Made by a program: the position numbers and the translations under genes
In this document: positions 8,333 to 15,764 of the stretch, in pieces
Layout: each line of letters opens with the position of its first letter
Numbering within the stretch: the first letter of the stretch is position 1
NCBI GenBank assembly: GCA_902797495.1
Contig: CADBTH010000081.1
Coordinates: forward strand, 1 to 28,494
Source of the DNA: an uncultured Ruminococcus sp.
GTDB lineage: Bacteria; Bacillota; Clostridia; Oscillospirales; CAG-272
Length of the DNA stretch: 28,494 bases
Reading direction: 5' to 3'
The notes under the pieces: generated by a model
Told to the model about the DNA's origin: nothing
Database searches by the model: none
What the model saw: only the letters and a program-made list of their open reading frames with translations

Positions 8333-9556
8333 ATGAAGTTGTATGATGAACTCGTCGCGCGCGGGCTCGTAGCGCAGGTGACGAACGAAGAAGAGATCAA
8401 AAACATGATCAACGAAGGCAAAGCAAAATTCTACATCGGATTCGACTGCACGGCGGACAGCCTTACAGCGGGTCATTTCATGGCGCTGACTCTTATGAAG
8501 AGACTTCAGCTCGCCGGCAACAAACCGATAGCTCTTATCGGCGGCGGCACTACCATGATAGGCGACCCGACCGGCAGGACGGACATGAGAAAAATGCTCA
8601 CGAGAGAAGATATAGATCATAACGCCGCGTGCTTCAAGAAACAGATGGAACGCTTTATCGATTTCGGAGAGGGCAAAGCGATAATGGTCAATAACGCCGA
8701 CTGGCTCCTCTCGCTCAATTACGTTGACCTCCTGCGCGAGGTCGGAGCGTGCTTCTCGGTAAACAATATGCTCCGCGCAGAATGCTATAAGCAGAGGATG
8801 GAGCGCGGACTCAGTTTCCTTGAATTCAACTATATGATCATGCAGTCATACGACTTCTATCATCTGTTCAAGAATTACGACTGCAATATGCAGTTCGGCG
8901 GCGACGACCAGTGGAGCAATATGCTCGGCGGTACGGAGCTTATAAGAAAGAAGTGCGGCGCGGACGCTCACGCCATGACGATAACCCTCCTCACCGACTC
9001 GAACGGTAAAAAGATGGGAAAGACTGCGGGCAACGCCGTATGGCTCGATCCCGCGAAGACGTCCCCTTACGACTTCTTCCAGTACTGGAGAAACGTCGAC
9101 GACGCGGACGTCATCAAGTGCATGAAGATGCTCACCTTTATCCCGCTCGAACAGATCGCGGAGTACGAAAAGTGCGATGGTAGCGAACTCAACCGCGTCA
9201 AGGAAATACTCGCTTATAACCTTACGGAAATGGTTCACGGCGAAGAAGAAGCCAACAAAGCGAGAGACGCGGCGAAGAACGTTTTTGCCGCGGGAGGCGC
9301 ATCAGAGAATATGCCGACGACGACTCTTTCGGACGAAGACTTTACCGACGGCGCGATACTCGTCTGCGATATGCTCGTAAAAGCGAAACTCACCCCTTCC
9401 AAGAGCGAAGCGAGACGCCTCATCCAGCAGGGTGGAGTCATGGTAGGAGATGCGAAAGTCGAACGCTTCGATATGACGCTCACGAAGGGTGAGATAGCGG
9501 ACGGCGTCATCGTCAAAAAAGGCAAAAAGACCTATCACCGTTTTGTAGCGGAGTGA
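8333..9556 (+). CDS. tyrS: Tyrosyl-tRNA synthetase
   Basis: The enzyme charges tRNA-Tyr. The 407-residue product (410 if the ATG at 8324 is used) begins MKLYDELVARGL and has FYIGFDCTADSLTAGHFMAL (33-52), where the class I HxGH signature reads T45-A-G-H48. It continues with ALIGGGTTMIGDPTGR, FNYMIMQSYDFYHLF, MQFGGDDQWSNML and the KMSKS equivalent GKKMGKTAGNAVWLD, then a C-terminal S4 domain (SKSEARRLIQQGGVMVGD). Replacement of the first signature His by Thr is noteworthy, since that His normally stabilises the adenylation transition state. All other parts look functional. No T-box leader precedes it, as it sits inside the operon 20 bases after recN. Confidence 0.95.
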   Translation: MKLYDELVARGLVAQVTNEEEIKNMINEGKAKFYIGFDCTADSLTAGHFMALTLMKRLQLAGNKPIALIGGGTTMIGDPTGRTDMRKMLTREDIDHNAACFKKQMERFIDFGEGKAIMVNNADWLLSLNYVDLLREVGACFSVNNMLRAECYKQRMERGLSFLEFNYMIMQSYDFYHLFKNYDCNMQFGGDDQWSNMLGGTELIRKKCGADAHAMTITLLTDSNGKKMGKTAGNAVWLDPAKTSPYDFFQYWRNVDDADVIKCMKMLTFIPLEQIAEYEKCDGSELNRVKEILAYNLTEMVHGEEEANKARDAAKNVFAAGGASENMPTTTLSDEDFTDGAILVCDMLVKAKLTPSKSEARRLIQQGGVMVGDAKVERFDMTLTKGEIADGVIVKKGKKTYHRFVAE

Positions 9557-9557
9557 T

Positions 9558-10256
9558 ATGAGCAAATATAAGTATTTACTTTTCGACGCAGACAACACTC
9601 TGTTCGATTTCGACAGGTGCGAGAGAGCGGCGTTCAGAGCCGCGCTCGAGTCGTCCCCGCTCGAATACAACGAAGATGTTTACGCCGATTACCACGTCAT
9701 CAACGACGGGCTCTGGAAACTGCTCGAAAAGGGTGGGATAGAGAGGTCGAAGCTGAAGTCGGAAAGATTCAGGCTCCTCTTCGAAAAATACGGCGCAGAA
9801 GGCGTCGACAGCGTTGATTTCGCCGCAAAATATGAGAGCAAGCTCGGAGAACAGTCCTACGAGATCGACGGCGTTTACGACCTTCTTAAAAGGCTCTGCG
9901 CAAAATACGATATATACGTCATAACGAACGGGCTCACCAACGTTCAGGAGAGCAGATTCTCAAGATCCCGTATGACTAGTCTTGTAAAAGACGTTTTTAT
10001 CTCCGAGAAAGTCGGTTACGCAAAACCCGATAAGAGGTATTTCGACTACGTGATCTCACAAGTCGGAGATCCCGACCGGTCGGATTATATCGTTATCGGA
10101 GATTCTCTGACGTCCGATATTGACGGTGCGATAAATTCCGGAATAGAATGTTGTTGGTACAACAGACACGGAGACGATCCCGGCGACAGAAACCCCAATT
10201 ACATTATCGACGACATACTGTCGGTGGAAACGGTACTTGAACATGGACAGAATTGA
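9558..10256 (+). CDS. HAD-superfamily phosphatase of the YjjG/YfnB type (probable 5'-nucleotidase)
   Basis: The 232-residue protein has all HAD motifs: motif I LLFDADNTLFDFD (DxDxT with the catalytic Asp), motif II VITNGLT, motif III Lys in GYAKPDKRYFDYVI, and motif IV VIGDSLTSDIDGAINSG. The DADNTLFDFD form, with a helical cap after it, is characteristic of the YjjG subfamily, whose E. coli member is a house-cleaning nucleotidase acting on pyrimidine nucleotides. The substrate here is inferred only. The ATG lies two bases after the tyrS stop, with GCGGAG at 9548-9553 as a close ribosome binding site. The 3' end overlaps the start region of murB. Confidence 0.88.
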   Translation: MSKYKYLLFDADNTLFDFDRCERAAFRAALESSPLEYNEDVYADYHVINDGLWKLLEKGGIERSKLKSERFRLLFEKYGAEGVDSVDFAAKYESKLGEQSYEIDGVYDLLKRLCAKYDIYVITNGLTNVQESRFSRSRMTSLVKDVFISEKVGYAKPDKRYFDYVISQVGDPDRSDYIVIGDSLTSDIDGAINSGIECCWYNRHGDDPGDRNPNYIIDDILSVETVLEHGQN

Positions 10257-11154
10257 ACAGTTGAAGAAAGTCCTTGACGAACTCGCGATCTCTTATTCGG
10301 AAAACGAATCGATGAAGGACCACACTTCTTTCAAGATCGGCGGACCTGCCGCGATCTACGTCGAACCGAAAAACGCAGAGGAATTGTCCTCCGCCTTCAG
10401 GTCCGCGTCTTTTCTCGGAGTCGCCCCGTACGTGCTCGGCAAGGGCACTAACGTGCTCTTCGACGACGAGGGGTACGAAGGCGCGGTCATATCCACTCTC
10501 GCGCTCGATTCAATCGAGCGGGACGGGATGAGGATATCGTGCGGTGCGGGACACTCGATGACGAGTCTTGCCCGCTTTGCGCTCGACGAATCTCTTGCGG
10601 GTCTCTCGTTCGCTTACGGGATACCGGGCAGCGTCGGCGGAGGCGTATACATGAACGCGGGAGCCTACAACGGAGAGATCTCGTACGTTCTTGAAAACAG
10701 TACCTACCTCGACACGTCGGACGGAACTCTTCATACGCTTCCCGCCGAATTGCACGAATTCGGTTACAGGTATTCATCTTATAAAGCTCATCCCGACCGC
10801 GTGATACTAAATGCGACATTTTTGCTCCGTGAAGGCGAGTATAATGATATAAAAGCAGAAATGGACGACTTCATGACGAGAAGAAAGGCCAAGCAGCCCC
10901 TCGAATATCCGAGCGCCGGAAGCGTTTTCAAGAGGTACCCCGGCAGATACACGGCTCAGATGATCGACGAGGCGGGACTCAAAGGCGCCTCCGTCGGCGG
11001 CGCAGCGGTATCTGAAAAGCACGCGGGCTTTATCATCAACAAAGGCGGCGCGACATGCCGCGACGTTCTCACGCTTATCGATATGATAAAGACCGAGATC
11101 TTCAGGAAATTCGGGATCGAGATCGAGTGCGAAGTTATCCACGTTAAAGGGTGA
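10243..11154 (+). CDS. murB: UDP-N-acetylenolpyruvoylglucosamine reductase
   Basis: MurB reduces UDP-GlcNAc-enolpyruvate to UDP-MurNAc using NADPH and FAD. The protein (303 residues from the ATG at 10243) shows the FAD-binding half with FKIGGPAAIYVEPKN, LGKGTNVLFDDEGYEG and GIPGSVGGGVYMNAGAYNGE, and the catalytic half with YRYSSYK, PSAGSVFKR, MIDEAGLKG, VSEKHAGFIINKGGAT and EIECEVIHV. These features fit the shorter type II MurB of Gram-positives. The start is uncertain: an in-frame TTG at 10237 sits at better spacing from GGTGG (10223-10227) than the ATG. It overlaps the HAD gene by 14 bases (20 if TTG is used) and ends just before whiA. Confidence 0.95.
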   Translation: MDRIEQLKKVLDELAISYSENESMKDHTSFKIGGPAAIYVEPKNAEELSSAFRSASFLGVAPYVLGKGTNVLFDDEGYEGAVISTLALDSIERDGMRISCGAGHSMTSLARFALDESLAGLSFAYGIPGSVGGGVYMNAGAYNGEISYVLENSTYLDTSDGTLHTLPAELHEFGYRYSSYKAHPDRVILNATFLLREGEYNDIKAEMDDFMTRRKAKQPLEYPSAGSVFKRYPGRYTAQMIDEAGLKGASVGGAAVSEKHAGFIINKGGATCRDVLTLIDMIKTEIFRKFGIEIECEVIHVKG

Positions 11155-11159
11155 GAACT

Positions 11160-11888
11160 TTGGAGACTAACAGTTTTTGTGCGGGAGTAAAGAACGCGCT
11201 CAGAGAGATAGTGCCGAAGCGCGGATGCTGCAGAAAGACCGCTGAAATGTTTCGGCGCGCGGTAGATTACCCCGCTGATTTCCGCAAAGCCGCGGAATGT
11301 GCGGACAGATTTTTGTGCAAGGACTGCGCGACGGTATACCTCAGAAACTGCTTTTTGGAATTCGGAACGGTAACGGATCCCAATAAAAGCTACCATCTCG
11401 AGTTGTCTTTCCCGGATGAAGACCTCAGGAACAAAGTCTGTGACGTTATTTCTTCAGTAGGGCTTGAACCTAAGAAAGGAAGGCGCCGCGACAGATTTAC
11501 TCTCTATTTCAAGAGCAGCGAGCAGATACTCGATTTTCTCGGAACGATAGGCGCGTCAGACGCGGTTTTCGAGATCGCAAACCTCAAGCTTCTCAAGGAA
11601 GCGACTATCGGTATAAACAGACAGAACAATTTCGAGACCGCGAATATGCAGAAGACGGTCAGCGCGAACGTCGGATATATATCCGCCGTAAACTATCTTA
11701 TCGAAAGCGGGAACTTCGACAGTTTGCCGGACGATCTTCGCGAGACCGCAACCCTTCGCATTGAGAATGACACGTCGTCGATGGCTGAGCTCGGCAGGAT
11801 GCACTCCCCGTCTATATCAAAATCGGGAGTAAAGCACAGGCTGGACAAGCTCATGCAGATCAGCGAGAACATAAGATCAAAAAAATGA
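11160..11888 (+). CDS. whiA: WhiA-family DNA-binding protein, short form lacking the N-terminal LAGLIDADG half
   Basis: WhiA proteins join a LAGLIDADG homing-endonuclease-like domain to a C-terminal helix-turn-helix and influence cell division and chromosome organisation. This protein has about 242 residues, whereas WhiA usually has about 310-320. It begins METNSFCAGVKNALREI like other WhiA N-termini but passes within about 35 residues from RGCCRKTAEM to CKDCATVYLRNCFLEFGTV, the start of the second LAGLIDADG repeat. The later part is normal: SYHLELSF, LDFLGTIGA, INRQNNFETANMQKTV, LPDDLRETATLRIEN and the HTH end SISKSGVKHRLDKLMQI. TTG at 11160 is preferred because AAAGG (11146-11150) is 9 bases away; a GTG at 11151 abuts that site. 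rapZ and yvcK, usual partners, are absent. Confidence 0.9.
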   Translation: METNSFCAGVKNALREIVPKRGCCRKTAEMFRRAVDYPADFRKAAECADRFLCKDCATVYLRNCFLEFGTVTDPNKSYHLELSFPDEDLRNKVCDVISSVGLEPKKGRRRDRFTLYFKSSEQILDFLGTIGASDAVFEIANLKLLKEATIGINRQNNFETANMQKTVSANVGYISAVNYLIESGNFDSLPDDLRETATLRIENDTSSMAELGRMHSPSISKSGVKHRLDKLMQISENIRSKK

Positions 11889-11906
11889 TATGAAAGGAGA
11901 TCCGGT

Positions 11907-14900
11907 ATGAGCGGTTTTGTCCATCTGCACCTTCACAGCGAATACAGCCTGCTTGACGGCGCGTGCCGCATATCGGATATCCCGAAGTATGCGAAAGCCG
12001 CGGGTCACGACGCCGTTGCCGTGACGGATCACGGCGTTATGTACGGGGTCGTCGGCTTCTATAACGCGTGCGTTGAAGAAGGAGTTAAACCCATAATCGG
12101 GTGCGAGGTCTACGTCGCCGAAAAGTCGCGCTTTATCCATAACCGCGACGGCGGAGGCTATTATCACCTTATCCTTCTCGTCAAAAACGACGCAGGATAC
12201 AGAAACCTGATCTACATGGTCTCCAAGAGCTTCTCCGAAGGCTTCTACGTAAAGCCGAGAATAGACATGGAACTTCTCGAGCAGCACAGCGAGGGACTTA
12301 TCGCCCTATCCGCGTGTATCGCGGGCTACGTTCCGCAGATGATCCTTCGCGGCGATATCGACGAAGCGGAGAAGATGGCGATCAGAATGAAGGACGTCTT
12401 CGGCGCCGAAAACTATTACCTCGAAATACAGAATCACGGTCTTCCCGAGGAAGCGGTCGTAAACCGCGAGCTTGCCGCCTTGTCTGAGAGAACGGGCATC
12501 GGGCTTGTCGCAACGAACGACGTACACTATCTCGATAAATCGCACGCCGAATATCAGGACGTGCTGATGTGCATACAGACGAATGAATCCGTCGATAACG
12601 AAGACAGACCTCTTCGCTTTTCGACTGAAGAATACTACTATAAGAGCACAGAAGAGATGTACGATCTTTTCTCCTCGTATCGCGGCGCGATTGAGAATAC
12701 CGAAAAGATCGCCTCGGCGTGTTCCTTCGACTTTGATTTTTCAAAACTCTATCTTCCTCGCTACGTCTGTCCGGACGGAGTCGGAGCTGGAGAATACCTC
12801 AGAGCCCTTTCCGAGAAAGGCTTTGACGGCAAGGTTTCGTCCGGAAGGATCACTTTTGACGAAAAATACACGGAAAAAGTGTATCGCGACAGGATCGATC
12901 ACGAACTGTCCGTCATCGAAAAAATGGGCTATTCCGAGTATTTTCTCATCGTATGCGATTTTGTCAACTATGCAAAATCTCAGAGTATATCGGTAGGACC
13001 CGGCAGAGGATCGGGAGCCGCGAGCTTTATCGCGTATCTCATCGGAATAACCGATATCGACCCCGTAAGGTATGAGCTCATATTCGAGAGCTTTCTGAAC
13101 GTCGACCGCGTCAGTATGCCTGACTTCGATATCGACTTTGCGGACAAACGACGCGAAGAAGTCATAGATTACGTGAAAGAGAAGTACGGGGACGATCACG
13201 TCTCGCAGATCATAACTTTCGGTACTCTCTCCGCGAGAGCCGTCGTCAGGGACGTCGGCCGCGCTCTCGGAATGCAGTACGCGGTCGTAGACAGGATAGC
13301 GAAGCTGATCCCGCACGAAATGAACGTAAAACTTTCAGACTGCGTGCGAAAAGGCGAGCTGTCGGAGCGTTACTCATCCGAACCGGAGATCAGAAAGCTG
13401 ATCGACGTATCCCTCGCGCTCGAGGGAATGCCGCGTCACGCGTCGACTCACGCCGCGGGGGTCGTTATAACCGACCGACCCGTTTACGAATACGTGCCTC
13501 TCGCCTCGAACGGCGGCAATATGCTGACCCAGTTCGATATGGATACCGTCGCGAAGCTCGGCCTCCTGAAGTTCGACTTTCTCGGCATCAGATACCTTAC
13601 GGTCATTGAAGACGCGGTGAAGCAGATAAGACGGAGCGATCCCGGGTTCGATATCGAAAGCATCCCGTACGACGATGCGAAGACGTTCAACCTGATATGT
13701 AAAGGAAACACTGAGGGCGTATTTCAGCTCAATTCTTCCGGAATGAGAGCGAAGCTCGTCCAGATGAAGCCGGAATCGTTCGACGACGTCATCGCCGCGA
13801 TCGCGATGTACAGACCGGGACCTCTCAAGGCGGGGGCGATCGATTCGTACGCCGTAAACAAGCACGACAGGACGAAGATCTCGTACTCCACGGACAAGCT
13901 CGCTCCCGTCCTCGATTCGACTTACGGCTGCCTTATATACACGGAGCAGATCACGCAGATATTCAGAGACCTCGCGGGTTACTCTTTCAGCGAGGCTGAT
14001 AACGTGCGCCGCGCGATAAAGAAAAAGAAGCGCGACGTCATCGAAAACGAGCGCGGCAGGTTTATAAAGGGAGCCGTTGAACGCGGCGTTTCCGAGGAAG
14101 CCGCGGTGAAGATCTTTTCCGATATTGAAGGCTTTTCCGAGTACGCGTTCAATAAGAGCCACGCAACGGCGTACGCGGTCACGGCTTACAGAACGGCGTA
14201 CCTGAAGGCGCACTACCTCAAGGAGTACTACAGCGCTCTTATCTCGTCCGAGATGAGTTATCAGGACAAGGTCAACGACTATATCTCCGAGCTCAAAAAA
14301 TCGGGGATCTCGGTCCTTCCTCCCGACGTCAACTACAGTGAATCGTCGTTCAGTATCGACGGCGACTCGATCAGATTCGGACTTCTCGCGGTCCTTAACG
14401 TCGGAAGACCGCTTGTCAGTTTTATTATCAACGAGCGAAAAGCCAACGGAAGATACGAATCGTTCGACGACTTCGTAACAAGATGCGCCTCTGCCGATCT
14501 GAACAGACGTCAGTATGAGATGCTCGTGAAAGCCGGCGCTCTCGACTCCCTCGGGCTCAACCGCAACACTCTCCTCGCTCTGTCGGAAAGAGTCGCGGAC
14601 TACCGCTCGTCTCTCTCCGGAGCAGACTCGGCGCAGATGGATCTTTTCTCAATGTTCGATCCTTCCGACGAGATACTAAAACCCGCCAAATTCAACGTAC
14701 CCGCTCTTCCCGAGATGCCGGAAGAACAGATGCTGAAATTTGAAAAAGAGAGCCTGGGTATTTATATCAGCGGAAATCTTAGAAACAAGTACTCTTCGCA
14801 CGCTTCAAGGCTCGGAGCGGTCAGAACGAGGGAACTTGCCGCGGTGCTTTCCGACGAAGGCGCCGACACGGAGATACGCGACGGATCGAGGATCACCCTG

Positions 14901-15374
14901 TGCGGTATCATCAATAAGATCACGAACAAAAAGACAAAAAAAGGCGACCCGATGTCGTTCGTTACTATCGAGGACGACAGCGGCGAGGCGGAGTGCATCT
15001 GCTTCTCGTCCGTGCTTTCGAAATACGGTCATCTTCTTGTCAACGGCAACGCAGTCGCGGTAAAAGGAACAGTCTCCGTAAAGGACGACGACGTCTCGGT
15101 GATCGCGTCCTCCGTTCTTCAGCTCGAGGAAAACGGCGATGAGAGCGTAAGGGACGGCGGAAAACTGTACGTCAAGGTAGATGACGCGGGCTCTGCCGTT
15201 TACAACTCGGTGCGCGAAGTACTGCTGAAGAGCAAAGGGAACACTCCGGTCGTGTTTTACTCGACCGAGCGGAAAAAGTATTTCAGGGAAACGGGACTTG
15301 CGGTCACGCCGACGGATAAACTCATAAAAGAGCTGACCTCCGTCGCGGGGGACGGCGCCGTAGTCCTTAAATGA
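11907..15374 (+). CDS. dnaE: DNA polymerase III alpha subunit (DnaE)
   Basis: The 1155-residue protein is a C-family replicative polymerase. The N-terminal PHP domain begins FVHLHLHSEYSLLDGAC (HxH at its start, then VTDHGVMYG) and appears to keep metal ligands. The palm contains GPGRGSGAASFIAYL and the catalytic MPDFDIDFADKR (Asp406, Asp408), and further polymerase blocks such as MPRHASTHAAGVVI, QFDMDTVAKLGLLKFDFLG, IAMYRPGPL, and AFNKSHATAYA are intact. A tandem HhH region and a C-terminal OB-fold (ITLCGIINKITNKKTKKGDP) follow. It is DnaE rather than PolC, since no embedded exonuclease is present. AAAGGAGAT lies upstream of the ATG. Its stop abuts the stop of the oppositely oriented small gene with no spacer. 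Confidence 0.97.
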   Translation: MSGFVHLHLHSEYSLLDGACRISDIPKYAKAAGHDAVAVTDHGVMYGVVGFYNACVEEGVKPIIGCEVYVAEKSRFIHNRDGGGYYHLILLVKNDAGYRNLIYMVSKSFSEGFYVKPRIDMELLEQHSEGLIALSACIAGYVPQMILRGDIDEAEKMAIRMKDVFGAENYYLEIQNHGLPEEAVVNRELAALSERTGIGLVATNDVHYLDKSHAEYQDVLMCIQTNESVDNEDRPLRFSTEEYYYKSTEEMYDLFSSYRGAIENTEKIASACSFDFDFSKLYLPRYVCPDGVGAGEYLRALSEKGFDGKVSSGRITFDEKYTEKVYRDRIDHELSVIEKMGYSEYFLIVCDFVNYAKSQSISVGPGRGSGAASFIAYLIGITDIDPVRYELIFESFLNVDRVSMPDFDIDFADKRREEVIDYVKEKYGDDHVSQIITFGTLSARAVVRDVGRALGMQYAVVDRIAKLIPHEMNVKLSDCVRKGELSERYSSEPEIRKLIDVSLALEGMPRHASTHAAGVVITDRPVYEYVPLASNGGNMLTQFDMDTVAKLGLLKFDFLGIRYLTVIEDAVKQIRRSDPGFDIESIPYDDAKTFNLICKGNTEGVFQLNSSGMRAKLVQMKPESFDDVIAAIAMYRPGPLKAGAIDSYAVNKHDRTKISYSTDKLAPVLDSTYGCLIYTEQITQIFRDLAGYSFSEADNVRRAIKKKKRDVIENERGRFIKGAVERGVSEEAAVKIFSDIEGFSEYAFNKSHATAYAVTAYRTAYLKAHYLKEYYSALISSEMSYQDKVNDYISELKKSGISVLPPDVNYSESSFSIDGDSIRFGLLAVLNVGRPLVSFIINERKANGRYESFDDFVTRCASADLNRRQYEMLVKAGALDSLGLNRNTLLALSERVADYRSSLSGADSAQMDLFSMFDPSDEILKPAKFNVPALPEMPEEQMLKFEKESLGIYISGNLRNKYSSHASRLGAVRTRELAAVLSDEGADTEIRDGSRITLCGIINKITNKKTKKGDPMSFVTIEDDSGEAECICFSSVLSKYGHLLVNGNAVAVKGTVSVKDDDVSVIASSVLQLEENGDESVRDGGKLYVKVDDAGSAVYNSVREVLLKSKGNTPVVFYSTERKKYFRETGLAVTPTDKLIKELTSVAGDGAVVLK

Positions 15375-15665
15375 TCACACGGTGTAGTCCTCGATCACGC
15401 CGAAGATCTCCTCTTCGCTCACACTAAACCCGTCTTTCAGCATTTTTCTGTCTCTTTCCGGCAGAGTAAAGACGAATACGTCGAGAACCGCCGAAGGCTC
15501 TTCTTTTCCCGCCTCGAATATACCGATCTTTCCGCGGTACTCCTTTACGGTATAAATCTCGCGCACGGCGATAGCGTCGACGCTGCGCGGAGGAGAGCTG
15601 AAACCGAGCGCGGCGGGAATGATCAAGGTCGCGCAAACGGTCGCCGCCAGTATATACTTTTTCAT
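15375..15665 (-). CDS. Small secreted protein of unknown function (weak resemblance to BofC C-terminal domain)
   Basis: The 96-residue product starts MKKYILAATVCATLIIPAAL, a signal peptide or N-terminal anchor, followed by a mature part of about 70 residues. The mature segment reads YTVKEYRGKIGIFE, then LDVFVFTLPERDRKMLKDG and a terminal EEEIFGVIEDYTV. The pattern KEY-x-G-x-I-x-F ... LP-x-x-D-x-x-x-L-x-x-G ... IEDY recurs in small clostridial exported proteins and resembles, from memory, the C-terminal domain of BofC. That link is tentative. AAAAGGT lies 7-13 bases upstream of the ATG, supporting the start. The gene runs towards dnaE and their stop codons touch. If the BofC link holds it could act on a membrane or spore protease, but nothing else here supports that. 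Confidence 0.65.
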   Translation of the reverse strand: MKKYILAATVCATLIIPAALGFSSPPRSVDAIAVREIYTVKEYRGKIGIFEAGKEEPSAVLDVFVFTLPERDRKMLKDGFSVSEEEIFGVIEDYTV

Positions 15666-15723
15666 TATTTTACCTTTTGTTTTAACTTAATTTTATCGTG
15701 TTAATAGTATGTCCAAATATTCA

Positions 15724-15732
15724 TGGTATTAT
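15724..15732 (+). promoter_or_regulatory. Candidate extended -10 promoter of the class A PBP gene
   Basis: TGGTATTAT is an extended -10 element (TG at 15724-15725, TATTAT at 15727-15732), located 32 bases upstream of the PBP start. No good -35 hexamer lies 17 bases upstream (ATAGTA). The intergenic gap 15666-15764 is AT-rich and also holds the upstream region of the divergent small gene, for which no well-spaced promoter was found. Confidence 0.4.
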
Positions 15733-15764
15733 ATCTTTGTAATGATTTTGAAAGGAAGCGAAGG

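Noticed and set aside
13374..14213. A 279-codon open frame on the minus strand
   Set aside because: It is antisense to the middle of dnaE, with Arg/Val-rich content and no motif.
15690..15715. TGGACA and TAAAAT on the minus strand as a promoter for the small secreted gene
   Set aside because: The spacer is only 14 bases, too short for a standard sigma-A promoter.
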